NCBI GenBank assembly: GCA_034336665.1
Contig: CM067564.1
Coordinates: forward strand, 43,042,975-43,106,974
Reading direction: 5' to 3'
From: Luscinia megarhynchos
Taxonomy: Eukaryota > Chordata > Aves > Passeriformes > Turdidae
Length of the DNA: 64,000 nt
Positions 1 through 12,099 of the stretch are shown in pieces (the first letter of the stretch is position 1; every line of letters starts with the position of its first letter). The position numbers and the translations under genes were made by a program. The notes below the pieces were generated by a model. That model did not search any database. It had not been told where the DNA came from and worked only from the letters and a program-made list of their open reading frames with translations.

Positions 1-1630
1 CAAAAAACACAGCACAGACCCAAAACCACAGCCCTAAAAACACAGCCCCAAAACATAGCATAGACCCAAAAACACAGACCCAAAAACACAGCCCAAAAAC
101 ATAGCACAGACCCAAAAACATAGCCCAAATAACATAGCACAGCCCCAAAAACACAGCACAGCCCCAAAAACATAGCAGACCCAAAAACATAGCCCCAAAA
201 ACATAGCACAGACCCAAAAACACAGCCCTAAAAACATAGCACAGCCCAAAACACAGCCCTAAAAACACAGCACAGACCCAAAAACACAGCCCTAAAAACA
301 CAGCTCCAAAAACACAGCACAGACCCAAAAACACAGCCCCAAAAACAAAGCCCCAAAAACACAGCACAGCCCAAAACACAGCCCCAAAAACACAGCTCCA
401 AAAACATAGCACAGACCCCAAACCACAGCACAGACTGAAAAACACAGCCCCAAAACACACAGCCCCAAAACCCAGCACAACCCCAACCCCAAAAACACAG
501 CCCCAAAACACACAGCCCAAACTCAGCACAACCCCAACCCCAAAAACACAGCCCCAAACACACAGCCCAAACTCAGCACAACCCCAACCCCAAAAACACA
601 GCCCCCAAAAACACACAGCCCAAAACACACAGCCCAAACTCAGCACAAAGCACAACCCCAAAAACACAGCCCCAAACCCAGCACAACCCACAACCCCAAA
701 CACAGCCCCAAAAACACACAGCCCCAAAACCCAGCACAACCCCAACCCCAAAAACACAGCCCCAAAACACACAGCCCAAAACTCAGCACAAAGCACAACC
801 CCAAAAACACAGCCCCAAACCCATCACAAACAACCCCAACCCCAAAAAAAACCCCACAAAAAACACAGCCCCAAAAAGCACAAACACAAAATGCACAACC
901 CCAAACCCAAAAACTCCGACCTCAAAGAGCACGACTACAACCCCAACAAGCAAAACCTCAACCCCAAAAACTACAAACCAGCCCAAAAACCAGAAACCCA
1001 AACACCAGAACCCCAGACCCCAAAAACCACAACTGCAAACCCCAAATCCCCAAACACTGCAACCATAAAAATCCCAACCCCAAAAATCACAACCCCAAAA
1101 AGCACAACCCAAACACAAAAAGCACCTCAACCCCTAAAATCCCCAAACACCAAAATGCCAAAAATCCCAACCCCAAAAATCCCAAATCCAAAACCTACAA
1201 CCCCAAACCCGACAAAAAGCACAGCCCCAACCCCAAACACCACAACCCCAACCCCAAAAACTACAAACCAAAAAAACCAGAACTCCAAACCCCAAAAACT
1301 CTGACCCCAAAAACTGCAACCCCAGCAAAAAACCACAACCCAAACACAAAAGCATGACCCCAAAAGACCCCAGACCCCAAAGCACTGACCCCCAAAGATC
1401 CCTGACTTTAGAAAGCCTGGACCCCAAAAGGCCCCAGCCCCCAAAAACCCAACCCCCAAAAGCCCCAACCCTAAAAATCCCAACCCCAAAAACTACAAAC
1501 CAACCCAAAAACCAGAACCCCAAACCCCCAAAAATCACAACCCCAAAATCCACAACCCCAAAAACTACAAACCAACTCAAAAACCCCAAAAACCCCAATT
1601 TCAAAAACACAACCCCAATCCCAAATTCCC
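1..1630. repeat. CCCCAAAAACACAGC-type minisatellite
   Basis: The stretch is a degenerate tandem array of units such as CCCCAAAAACACAGC and CCCCAAAACACACAGC. From about 900 onwards it drifts to CCCCAAAAATCACAA forms. The complementary strand is runs of four to five G spaced by T-rich or TGTG spacers. It lies on the downstream side of TASOR2 exon 6, so it is probably intron 6 sequence. The open frames across it are low-complexity and are not genes. Confidence 0.9.
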
Positions 1631-1639
1631 AGTTTTTGG

Positions 1640-2790
1640 AGTTCCACCATCCCAGGTACAAGTTGAAAATTCCCACTTTTGAAAAGTTGAAAATTCCCAT
1701 TTTTTAGACTTCCCATCCCAGTACAAGTAGAAAATTCCCAGTTTGGGGTAGTTGAAAATTCCCAATTTTAGAAAAGTTCCAAATTCCTAATTTTGGAAAG
1801 TTGAAAATTCAGTTTTTAGGTTTTCACTCCCAGTACAAGTTGAAAATTCCCAGTTTTCAGGGTTCCACCATAAAATTCCCAGGTTTTCAGTTTTCACTCC
1901 CAGTAGAAACTGAGCATTCCCAGTTTTTAGGGTTCCCATCCCAGTACAGCTCTAGAATTCCCAGTTTTTAGAGTTCCCATCCCAGTACAAGTTGGGAATT
2001 CCCAATTTTTTTGGTTTTCACTCCCAGTAGAAGTTAAGCATTCCCATTTTTCCAGGTTCCCATCCCAGTCCAAGCCCAGAATTCCCTTTTTTTTTGGGTT
2101 CCCATCCCAGTACAGCTCTAGAATTCCCATTTTTCCAGGTTCCCATCCCAGTCCAGGCCCAGAATTCCCAGTTTTTAGGTTTCCCATCCCAGTACAGCTC
2201 TAGAATTCCCAGTTTTTAGGTTCCCATCCCAGTACAAGTGGAAAATTCCCAGTTTTTTGGTTTTCAATCCCAGTACAAGCTGAGCATTCCCATTTTTTCA
2301 GGTTCCCATCCCAGAACAAGTTGAAAATTCCCAGTTTTGGAAAAGTTGAAAATTCCCAGTTTTCAATCCCAGTACAAGTTGAAAATCCCAAGTTTTTTGT
2401 TTTCACTCCCAGTAGAAGTTAAGCAATCCCAGTTTTTAGGGTTCCCATCCCAGTACAAGTTTAGAATTCCCAGTTTTTCAGTTTTCACTCCCTGTACAAA
2501 TTGAGCATTCCCATTTTTCCAGGTTCCCATCCCAGTCCCAGCCCAGAATTCCCATTTTTCTGGGTTCCCATCCCTGTCCCAGCCCAGAATTCCCAGTTTT
2601 TAGGGTTCCCATCCCAGTCCAGGTCCAGAATTCCTATTTCTCCAGGTTCCCAGCCATGAATTCCCAGTTTTTAGGGCTCCCATCCCAGTCCCAGCCCAGA
2701 ATTCCCATTTTTCCATGCTTCCATCCCAGCCCCAGCCCAGAATTCCCATTTTTCCATGTCCCAGCCCAGAATTCCCAGTTCCCCAGTCCC
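1640..2790. repeat. About 44-bp minisatellite (TTCCCATCCCAGTACAAG)
   Basis: Tandem units of roughly 40-45 bp contain TTCCCATCCCAGTAC, then GAATTCCCAGTTTTTAGG or a variant. The array runs up to within a few bases of the splice donor of TASOR2 exon 6, so almost no unique intron flank separates array from exon. Confidence 0.88.
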
Positions 2791-2794
2791 ATAC

Positions 2795-2890
2795 CTGGCT
2801 GCTGCAGGAGCTCTGGCTGGACACGTGGCAGTCGTAGCCCGGGGAGGGACAGGCACAGGAGGAGCTCTCAGAGATGGCTCTGACCTTCCC
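2795..2890 (-). CDS. TASOR2: TASOR2 coding exon 6
   Basis: The exon is 96 bp, phase 0 at both ends, and encodes 32 residues (about 151-182), beginning GKVRAISESSS and including PSPGYDCHVS, a conserved TASOR-family segment. The acceptor is TTTTGGTGCAG and the donor is GTATGG, both read on the minus strand. It follows directly on the LIK end of exon 5, giving the family motif LIKGKVRAI. The donor abuts a minisatellite. This is the last exon inside the window. Confidence 0.88.
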
Positions 2891-3064
2891 CTGCACCAAA
2901 ACCACCCAAAAAAATAAAATTCCCAACTAAAATTGCCAGCAATTGGGAATTGAAAAGCTGAATTCCTTTTTTTCCCTCCCAAGTTTGGGGTTGGGCACAG
3001 CCAGGGAGGTGTTGGAAAAGTTGTTTTGGGGTTTGGGGTTGGAATCAGAGTCAGGGGGAAAAAG

Positions 3065-3640
3065 GATGGGGAAATCTTCAAATCCCAAAATTCCTGAGAA
3101 TTCAAGGAGAAATTAGGGGGAAAATCCTCAAATACCAAAATTCCTGAGAATTCAAGGAGAAATTAGGGGGAAAAATCCTCAAATCCCAAAATTCCTGATA
3201 ATTCAAGGAGAAATTAGGGGGGAAAATCCTCAAACCTCCCAAAATTGCTGAGAATTCAAGGAGAAATTAGGGGGAAAAATCCTCAAATCCCAAAATTCCT
3301 GAGAAATCAAGGAAAAATTAGGGGGAAAAATCCTCAAATACCAAAATTCCTGAGAATTCAAGGAGAAATTAGGGGGGAAAATCCTCAAATCCCAAAATTC
3401 CTGAGAATTCAAGGGGAAATTAGTGGGGAAAAATCCTCAAATCCCAAAATTCCTGAGAATTCAAGGAGAAATTAGGGGGAAAAATCCTCAAATCCCAAAA
3501 TTCCTGAGAATTCAAGGAGAAATTAGGGGGAAAAATCCTCAAATCCCAAAATTCCTGAGAATTCAAGGAGAAATTAGTGGGGAAAAATCCTCAAACCTCC
3601 CAAAATTGCTGAAAATCCAAGGAAAAATTGAAGTGCCCAG
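3065..3640. repeat. 50-51-bp tandem array in TASOR2 intron 5
   Basis: About ten copies of a 50-51-bp unit contain CCCAAAATTCCTGAGAATTC followed by AAGGAGAAATTAGGGGGAAA. Copies are nearly identical. It merges into the 319-bp higher-order array that follows. Confidence 0.92.
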
Positions 3641-5520
3641 CAGAATTATGGGCAGCAAAATCTCCCTCAGAGAGAAATTTCCAATTTCAGGAGTTTGGGG
3701 TTGGAATCAGCTCCAGAGGGAAGGATGAAAAAAAAAAATCCTCAAATCTCCCAAAATTCCTGAAAATCCAAGGAAAAATTTGGGGAAAAATTATCAAACC
3801 TCCCAAAATTTTTGAGAATCCAAAGAAAAATTGGAGGGGAGAAAAACCCCTCAAACCTCCCAAAATTCCTGAAATCCAAGGAAAAATTTGGATTTTGATT
3901 TTACATCCCATCAGAATTATGGGCAGCAAAAAGTTCAGAGAGAAATTCCCAATTTCAGGAATTTGGGGTTGGAATCAGCTCCACAGGGAAGGAGATAAAA
4001 AAAAATTCTCAAACCTCCCAAAATTCCTGAAAATCCAAGAAAAAATTAGGTGGAAAAATTCTCAAACCTCCCAAAATTTTTGAGAATCCAAAGAAAAATT
4101 GGGGGAAAAAACCCCTCAAATCTCCCAAATTTCTTAAAAATTCAAGGAAAAATTGGGGAAAAAAATTCTCAAATCTCCCAAAATTTCTGGAAATCCAAGG
4201 AAAAATTTGGATTTTGATTTTACATCCCATCAGAATTATGGGCAGCAAAAAGTTCAGAGAGAAATTCCCAATTTCAGGAATTTGGGGTTGAAATCAGCTC
4301 CACAGTGAAGGAGGAAAAAAAAATCCTCAAACCTCCCAAAATTCCTGAAAATTCAAGGAAAAATTGGGGGGGAAAATTATCAAACCTCCCAAAATTCCTG
4401 AGAATTCAAGGAAAAATTGGGGGAAAAAACCCCTCAAATCTCCCAAATTTCTTAAAAATTCAATGAAAAATTGGGGAAAAAAATTTCTCAAATCTCCCAA
4501 AATTCCTGAAAATCCAAGGAAAAATTTGGATTTTGATTTTACATCTCAGCAGAATTATGGGCAGCAAAAAGTTCAGAGAGAAATTCCCAATTTCAGGAAT
4601 TTGGGGTTGGAATCAGCTCCAGAGGGAAGGAGGAAAAAAAAATCCTCAAACCTCCCAAAATTCCTGAAAATTCAAGGAAAAATTGGGGGGGAAAATTATC
4701 AAACCTCCCAAAATTCCTGAGAATTCAAGGAAAAATTGGGGGAAAAAAACCCTCAAATCTCCCAAATTTCTTAAAAATTCAAGGAAAAATTGGGGAAAAA
4801 AATTTCTCAAATCTCCCAAAATTCCTGAAAATCCAAGGAAAAATTTGGATTTTGATTTTACATCTCAGCAGAATTATGGGCAGCAAAAAGTTCAGAGAGA
4901 AATTCCCAATTTCAGGAATTTGGGGTTGGAATCAGCTCCAGAGGGAAGGAGGAAAAAAAAATCCTCAAACCTCCCAAAATTCCTGAAAATTCAAGGAAAA
5001 ATTGGGGGGGAAAATTATCAAACCTCCCAAAATTCCTGAGAATTCAAGGAGAAATTAGGGGGAAAAATCCTCAAATCTCCCAAATTTCTTAAAAATTCAA
5101 GGAAAAATTGGGGAAAAAAATTTCTCAAATCTCCCAAAATTCCTGAAAATCCAAGGAAAAATTTGGATTTTGATTTTACATCCCATCAGAATTATGGGCA
5201 GCAAAAGGTTCAGAGAGAAATTCCCAATTTCAGGAATTTGGGGTTGGAATCAGCTCCACAGTGAAGGAGGAAAAAAAAATCCTCAAACCTCCCAAAATTC
5301 CTGAAAATTCAAGGAAAAATTGGGGGGGAAAATTATCAAACCTCCCAAAATTCCTGAGAATTCAAGGAAAAATTGGGGGAAAAAAACCCTCAAATCTCCC
5401 AAATTTCTTAAAAATTCAAGGAAAAATTGGGGAAAAAAATTTCTCAAATCTCCCAAAATTCCTGAAAATCCAAGGAAAAATTTGGATTTTGATTTTACAT
5501 CCCAGCAGAATTATTTGCAA
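3641..5520. repeat. 319-bp higher-order repeat in TASOR2 intron 5
   Basis: The marker CAGAATTAT recurs at 3641, 3912, 4231, 4550, 4869, 5187 and 5506, a spacing of 271 and then 319, 319, 319, 318 and 319 bp. Each large unit holds a unique block (GGGCAGCAAAAAGTTCAGAG onwards) plus four to five copies of the shorter CTCAAACCTCCCAAAATTCC unit. Copies are almost identical. The array ends about 25 bp from the donor of TASOR2 exon 5. Confidence 0.94.
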
Positions 5521-5544
5521 TAAAACAAAAACTTGGGTTTTTAC

Positions 5545-5636
5545 CTTGATGAGTTTACAAATGACAATATATCCTGATTTTTTGTGGTGCCAAGGTCTGG
5601 GCTGCAGGCAGTCAGAATATTTGGAAATGTAAACCC
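5545..5636 (-). CDS. TASOR2: TASOR2 coding exon 5
   Basis: The exon is 92 bp. Two bases complete the glycine begun in exon 4, followed by 30 codons reading VYISKYSDCLQPRPWHHKKS and then GYIVICKLIK. The YSDCL...W.H.KSGYI pattern is the most recognisable stretch of the TASOR-family pseudo-PARP domain. The acceptor is TTTTCCCAG and the donor GTAAAA on the minus strand. It ends in phase 0, matching exon 6. Confidence 0.93.
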
Positions 5637-5729
5637 CTGGGAAAACAAAGAGAATGGAAATTATTTGGGATCAGGAAAGTTATTCCCAAAAAATTCTGAA
5701 AAATGGGGATTTTTCTTGTGGAAATGGGA

Positions 5730-6830
5730 GTAGAGGCAGCAAAAGAAAATGAGAAATATTCCCAGAAAATGAGAAATATTCTCAGAAAATGGGAAATATT
5801 CTCAGAAAATGGGAAATATTCCCAGAAAATGGGAAATATTCCCAGAAAATCAGCTGTTGGGTCATAAAGGTTGTTTTTATTATCAAAAAATAAGAAATAA
5901 TCCCAGAAAATAATCCCCAAAAATAAGAAATAATCCCAAAAAATTAGAAATAATCCCAGAAAATGAGAAATATTCCCTGAAAGTGAGAAATAGCCCACAT
6001 AAAATGAGAAAAAATCACAGAAAATTAAAAATATTCCCAGGAAATGGGAAATATGACCCTCAAAATTAGAAATGTTCCCAAAAAATGAGAGATATTTCCA
6101 GGAAAGGAGAAATATTCACTGAAAATTTTGGGGGATTTTTTTTCTTTTTTTGGGGGATTTTTTTTTCATTTTTTGGGGATTTTTTCTTTTTTTTTTTTGG
6201 GATAATTCTCATTTTTTGTGCTGACAAATGTTGTTAACTCCCAGAAAAATGAAATATAGTAGCAGAAAAGGAGGAATATTCACAAAAAAATGAGACATAG
6301 CCCCAAAAAATGAGAAATATGGCCAGAAAATAAGAAATATTCCTGAAAAATGGGAAATATTCCCAGAAAATGAGAAATACTGCCCAAAAATGAGGAATAT
6401 TCCTCCCAAAATTAGAAATATTCCACCAAAAAGGAGAAATGTGCCCAGAAAATAAGAAATATTCTCAGCAAACGAGAATTATTCCCAGCAAATGAGAATT
6501 ATCCCCAAAAAAATGAAAAAAAATCCAAAAAAAAAGAAAAAAAATCCCCAAAATGAAAAAAATTCCCCCAAAAATAAGGAATATTCCCAATAATGAGGAA
6601 TAATCACAAAAAATCAATTTTTGTAGTGACAAAAATTGTTAGTAACCTCAGAAAATGAAAAATATTCCCAAAAAATGAGAAACATTCCCAAAAAATGATA
6701 AATATTCCCTCCAAAATGAGAAATATTCCCAGAAAATGACAAAAAATTCAGAGAAAATCACTTTTTGTGCTGACAAATGTTGCAATATTCACCAAAGCAT
6801 GAGAAATATTCCCCAAAAATGAGAAATATT
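5730..6830. repeat. About 20-bp AT-rich array (GAAATATTCCCAGAAAATGA)
   Basis: Degenerate tandem units of about 20 bp contain GAAATATTCCCAGAAAATGA. A longer motif, TTTTTGTGCTGACAAATGTTG or a variant, recurs near 6215, 6625 and 6765, which suggests higher-order structure. It lies in TASOR2 intron 4. Confidence 0.88.
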
Positions 6831-6959
6831 CCCCAAAAAAATCAGTTATTACCAAGAAAAAAAAGCCAGGATTGAAGATCTGAAGGAATTTTGACATCCC
6901 CATCCTCATGTGGCTGAAGGAGCAGAAAAAATTGGAATTTTCCATGGGATTTTTGCAGA

Positions 6960-7460
6960 AAAAACAAGATTTTGGCTTTTTTTGGAAGCAGTTGGTGATG
7001 CCAGAATGGGAATTGGATTGAATTCTGTATTTTTAATTTTTTAATTTTTAATTTTTTAATTTTTTTTAATTTTTAATATTTTTTTTTTGCAAATAAAGCA
7101 GGAGTTTTGGCTTTTTTTGGAAGAGTTGGTGATTCCAGAATGGGAATTGGATTGAATTTTGATTTTTAATTTTTTAAATTTTTTAATTTTTAATTTTTAA
7201 AATTTTTTAAAATTGTTGATTTTTTTTTGCAAAAAAACCAGGAGTTTTGGCTTTTTTTGGAAGAGTTGGTGATTCCAGAATGGGAATTGAATTGAATTCT
7301 GATTTTTAATTTTTTTAATTTTTTAATTTTTAATTTTTAAAATTTTTTAAAATTTTGGATTTTTTTTTTTTTCCAAAAAAACAGGAGTTTTGGCTTTTTT
7401 TGGAAGGAGTTGGTGATTCCAGAATGGGAATTGGATTGAATTTTGAATTTTTAATTTTTG
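6960..7460. repeat. 135-143-bp array ending at TASOR2 exon 4
   Basis: The motif TTGGCTTTTTTTGGAAG followed by TTGGTGATTCCAGAATGGG occurs at 6972, 7107, 7247 and 7390, so four units of about 135-143 bp separated by T/A-rich tracts. The last unit runs to the splice donor side of exon 4. Confidence 0.9.
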
Positions 7461-7467
7461 ATTTTAC

Positions 7468-7540
7468 CTTTGGCTGGATCCCCCAGAGTGGAAATGGAGC
7501 TGCTGTTCACACGGAGCCCACTCTGGCAAACTTCCTTTGC
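7468..7540 (-). CDS. TASOR2: TASOR2 coding exon 4
   Basis: The exon is 73 bp: 24 codons reading AKEVCQSGLRVNSSSISTLG then DPAK, plus one base of the next glycine codon. CQSGLRV followed by LGDP and the exon-5 GVYISKYSD is the TASOR-family order. The acceptor is TTTTTTTCTTGTAG and the donor GTAAAA on the minus strand. Confidence 0.92.
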
Positions 7541-7699
7541 CTACAAGAAAAAAGAAAAAAAAATTTATTTTTCTAAATTTTTTTCAGGATTAAGGAAAAA
7601 AAAACTGGCTGGAAAAAAAATTTGATTGTGGTGGAAGTGAATTATTGAGCATTAAAATACCAAAAAAATTGAGGTGTAAAGGAAATTAAATAAAAGATC

Positions 7700-8825
7700 C
7701 ACAGGGAAAATCAGAATTAAAAGGGGATTTCCTGATTTTCACTAAATCAAATTAATAAATGAGCATTAAAAGGGAATTTCCAGTGGATTCCCAGATTTTC
7801 CCAAATTCCAAAGAATGAATAAATTATAATTAAAATGAATTTCCAGTGGATTCCCTGATTTTCCCATATTACAACAAGAAATCATTATTAAAAGGGGATT
7901 TTCAGTGAATTCCCAAATTTCCCCCAAATCCAAAGAATAAATCTGAATTAAAATTGAATTTCCAGTGGAATTTCCCTGATTTTCCCAAAAATTCCAGAAG
8001 AAATCACCACTAAATGAGAATTTCCAGTGGATTCCCACACTTTAAAAAAATCCCAAGAATTATCATTAAAAATTAATTTCTAGTGCATTCCCTGATTTTC
8101 CCAAAATCCAATAAATAAATCAGCATTAAAAGGGAATTTTCAGTGGATTCCCAGATTTTCCCAAAACCCAAGGAATAAATAAATTGTAATTAAAAGTGAA
8201 TTTCCAATTGAAATAAATAAATTATTATAAATTATTATAAAAAGGGAATTTCCAGTGGATTCCCAGATTTTCCCTAAATCCTAAGAATAAATTAATTATT
8301 ATTAAAAGGGAATTTCCAGTGGATTCTCTGATTCTCCCTAAATCTAAAGAATAAATAAATAATCATTAAAAGGGAATTTCAAGTGGATTTCTTGATTTTC
8401 AGTAAATCCTAAGAATAAAGAATTAAAATGAATTTCCAGTGGATTCCCTGATTTTCCCCAAAATCTCAAGAACAAATCAGCATTAAAAGGGAATTTCCAG
8501 TGGATTCCCAGATTTTTCCAAATTCCAAGGAATAAATAAATTATAATTAAAATTAATTTCAAGTGGATCCCTTGATTTTCCCAAAATCCAAAGAATAAAA
8601 CAGCATAAAATGAGAATTTTCAGTGGATTCCCTGATTTTCACTAAATCCAAGGAATAAATAAATTATCATCAAAATTAATTTCAGTGGATTCCCTGATTC
8701 TCCCAAAATCTAAGCAATAAATAAAATATCATTAAAAGGGAATTTCCAGTGGATTCCCAAATTTCCCCCCAAACCCAATGAATAAATCTTAATTAAAATT
8801 GAATTTCTAGCAGAAATTCCCTGAT
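7700..8825. repeat. About 60-bp AT-rich array in TASOR2 intron 3
   Basis: Roughly 17 degenerate units contain GGGAATTTCCAGTGGATTCC then CTGATTTTCCCAAAATCCAA and an AATAAATAAATTAT-like tail. No coding signal is seen. Confidence 0.9.
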
Positions 8826-8956
8826 TTTCACCCCACCAGGAGCTGTTTCCAGCTGGAATTTTTTGGGAATTCAACCATGCAATCTTCTGGGTTTTGATGG
8901 GATAAAAAGCAGGAATTTGATGCTAAATTTGGATAAAAAAAGCAGTTTTTGGTTAC

Positions 8957-9052
8957 CTCTTCCTCCTTCTCAAAGAGCAGAAATGCAAAAGTTTCCTGCA
9001 GCTCCTCCTGGCTGTATCCAGCAGCTTCCTTGGCTTGGGCAAAAGCTCGAAG
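8957..9052 (-). CDS. TASOR2: TASOR2 coding exon 3
   Basis: The exon is 96 bp, 32 codons, phase 0 at both ends: LRAFAQAKEAAGYSQEELQE then TFAFLLFEKEEE. It joins FLSE of exon 2 to AKEVCQSG of exon 4. The acceptor is an A-rich context ending TTTTTTTGCAG and the donor GTAACC. It lies within the pseudo-PARP-like region. Confidence 0.9.
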
Positions 9053-9499
9053 CTGCAAAAAAAAAAAAAAATTTGGAATTTTGGGCTTATCATCACAGAA
9101 AAAAAAAATTTCCCACTTTTTTTCCAAGATCAGGAGAAAAGAAAATAAAATCTGAAAAAAAAAAAAAATCTGAATGTGGTTTGAATTATTGATCCTTAAA
9201 ATCACCAAAATTGAGGTATAAGGAAAATGAAACACAAAATTTGTGAAAATTGTGGAAAATTTTGTTGTGAATTGTGAAAAATCCTCAGGAGAGGAAGCAG
9301 AGATGGAGCTGATTGCACAAATTTCATGGATTCTTCAAAAAAATTGGAGGATGGGATTTTGAAGAATTTATTTTTGCTTGTTTTGGTTTTAGAACTCACA
9401 GGCAAATTAAGAAATTATTCCTGATTTCTCTTTTTTCTTTTTTTTTTTCAATAAATCCAGCTCCCAGAGGGATTATCCAAGATTTAGGCAGGATTTTCA

Positions 9500-9575
9500 A
9501 CCCTTTTCCAGGTTGGGAATTGGATTTTTTTAAAGATTTTTTCCAACCTAAATCATTTTGTGATTCTGAAATTTT
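9500..9575 (+). mobile_element. CR1 LINE 3'-end fragment
   Basis: The stretch TTTTTTCCAACCTAAATCAT followed by TTTGTGATTCTGA matches the typical 3' terminus of avian CR1 elements (CTTCCAACCTAAACCATTCTGTGATTCT). Only the terminal part is clear; upstream sequence from about 9450 may belong to it. It is inside TASOR2 intron 2. Confidence 0.65.
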
Positions 9576-9654
9576 TAAATTCTTTTTAATCCCTGACAAC
9601 CAGAGTGGAGATTTTTATTCCAAGAGAGCACAGCCTGATTTGCATGGCAAGGAA

Positions 9655-11650
9655 AGGGAATGGGAGATATTGGGATTCCAAAAGTGGGAATGTGGGGGTT
9701 TGGAAAGTGGGAATGAAGGGAATTTAAAAATTGGGAATGTGGTGATGAAGGAATTTTGAAAGTGGGGGTGAAGGGATTTGAAAAATGGGAATGAAGGGAT
9801 TTAAAAATTGGGAATGTGAGGATAAAGGGATTTGAAAAGTGGGAATGTAGGGTTTAAAAACTGGGAATGTGAGGATGAAGGGATTTAATAAGTGGGAATG
9901 TGAGGATGAAGGGATTTGAAAAGTGGGGATTTGGAAAGTGGGGAAGAAGGGATTTGAAAAGTGGGAATAAAGGGATTTAAAAATTGAGAATGTGAGGATG
10001 AAGGGATTTGAAAAGTGGGAATGTGGGGTTTAAAAAGTGGGAATGAAGGAATTTTGAAAATGGGATGTGGGGATTTGAAAAGTGGGAATGTGAGAATGAA
10101 GGGATCTTAAAAGTGCAAATAAAAGGATTCTAAAAGTGGGAATGAAGGAATTTAAAAACTGGGAATGTAGGGATGAAGGGATTTTAGAAGTGGGAATGAA
10201 GGAATTTTGAAAGTGGGAATGTAAGGATGAAGGGATTTTAGAAATGGGAATTAAAGTGGAAAAAAAGGAATTTGAAAAGTGGGAATGTGGGAATGAAGGG
10301 ACATGAAAAGTGGGGCTGAAAGGATTTTGGAAGTAGGAATGTGAGGATTTGAAAAGTGGGAATGTGGGGATTTGGAAAGTGGGAATGAAGGGATTTTGAA
10401 AGTGGAAATGTGGGAATGATGGGATTTGGAAAGGTGGGAATGAAGGGATTTGAAAATGGGAATGAGGAGATGAAGGGATTTTGAAAATAGGAATGAGAAG
10501 ATGAAGGGATTTTGAAAATGGGAATGAGAAGATGAAGGGATTTGAAAATGGGAATGAGGAGATGAAGGGATTTTGAAAATAGGAATGAGAAGATGAAGGG
10601 ATTTTGAAAATGGGAATGAGAAGATGAAGGGATTTTGAAAATGGGTATGTGGGAATGAAGGGACTTGAAAAGCAGGAATGAAGGAATTTTGAAAATGGGA
10701 TGTGGGGATTTGAAAAGTGGGAATGTGAGGATGAAGGGATCTTAAAAGTGCAAATGAAAGGATTCTCAAAGTGGGAATGAAGGAATTTAAAAAATGGGAA
10801 TGTGAGAATGAAGGGATTTAAAAAGTGGGAATGTGGGGATGAAGGTATTTTGGAAGTGGGAATATGGGGATGAAGGGATTTTGAAAGTGGGAATGTGAGG
10901 ATGAAGAGATTTTAGAAGTGAAAGGATTCTAGAAGTAGGAATGAAGGAATTTGAAAAGTGGGAATGAAGGGATTTTGGAAGTGGGAATGAAGGGATTTAA
11001 AAAGTGGGAATGAAGGAATTGGAAAAGTGGGAATGTGGGGATGAAGGGATTTGAAAATGGGAATGTGGGGTTTTGAAAAATGGGAATGTGGGGAAGAAGG
11101 GATTTTGAAAGTGGAAATGAAAGGATTCTAAAAGTGGGAATGAATGAATTCAAAACGTGCAGATGAAAGGATTTTGAAAGTGAGAATGTGGGGGTGATGG
11201 GATTCTAAAAGTGGGAATGTGGGGATTTGAAAAGTGAGAATGAAGGGATTTTTAGAAAGGGAATGTGGGGATGAAGGGAATTTGAAAGTGGAAATGAAGG
11301 AATTTGAAAAGTGGGAATATGGGGATGAAGGGATTTGAAAATAGGAATGTGGGGATCTGAAAAATGGGAATGAATGAATTTGAAAAGTGGGGAGTAAGGG
11401 ATTTGAAAATGGGAATGTGGGGATTTTGAAAGTGGGAATGAAGGAATTTGAAAAGTGGGTATGTGGGGATGAAGGGATTTGAAAAGTGGGAATGTGAGGA
11501 TGAAGGGATTTTAGAAGTGGGAATGAAAGGATTCTAAATGTAGAAATGAAGGAATTTGAAAAGTGGGTATGTGGGGATGAAGGGATTTGAAAAGTGGGAA
11601 TGTGAGGATGAAGGGATTTTGGAAGTGGGAATGTGAGGATATTTAAAGTG
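9655..11650. repeat. About 30-35-bp array (GAAGGGATTTGAAAAGTGGG)
   Basis: Nearly 2 kb of short units contain GGGAATGTGGGGATGAAGGG then ATTTGAAAAGT. A purine-rich bias holds throughout on the plus strand. A more homogeneous sub-block at about 10,440-10,640 repeats GGGAATGAGAAGATGAAGGG every 36 bp or so. It lies in TASOR2 intron 2. Confidence 0.92.
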
Positions 11651-11953
11651 GTCCAGGCAGCTGGGAAAAAAGGGTTAAAACCAAAAAAAAGGCAGAGAAA
11701 TCCCAAAACTCTTCCTTGAGCTCACTCAGCAGAAATGCAACCCATGGGAGAGAATTCCCCCAACTCCAAAGGAATTCTTGAATTCCCAAAGCTCTTTTGC
11801 CTGCATGGATTTTTTTATTCCAGACTGGAATGGAAGTGCAAGGAAGGGAAAAAAAATCAGGAATTGCAAGAGGGACTTTATGAAGAAGAGCTGAAAATCA
11901 GATTTTCTAGAAATCTGCATAAAAATAATTTTTCGTAAAAATTCCAGGCTTAC

Positions 11954-12099
11954 CTCACTCAGGAAAAGATCATTTTCCACCAGGATTGCTTTGCTGTACT
12001 GGAATCCTTGCTGGGAGGTGGAGTCCAGGTAGGAGCTCTGCAGCAGAGCCACAGCTCTCTGCAAAAGGGAATTTGGCTCCTCTGATTCCACAGCAAAAC
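11954..12099 (-). CDS. TASOR2: TASOR2 coding exon 2
   Basis: The exon is 146 bp. Two bases complete the glycine codon opened by exon 1, followed by 48 codons starting FAVESEEPNSLLQRAVALLQ and ending LVENDLFLSE. The SSYLDSTSQQGFQYSKAILV segment matches the start of the conserved TASOR N-terminal domain. The acceptor is TTTTTCCTGCAG and the donor GTAAGC. The acceptor and the first ~43 bases are repeated twice more upstream in intron 1 (see the 249-254-bp repeat). Confidence 0.92.

Noticed and set aside
3641..5520. Possible CRISPR-like array
   Set aside because: Repeats and 'spacers' are both repeated, the period is 319 bp, and the host is a vertebrate genome.
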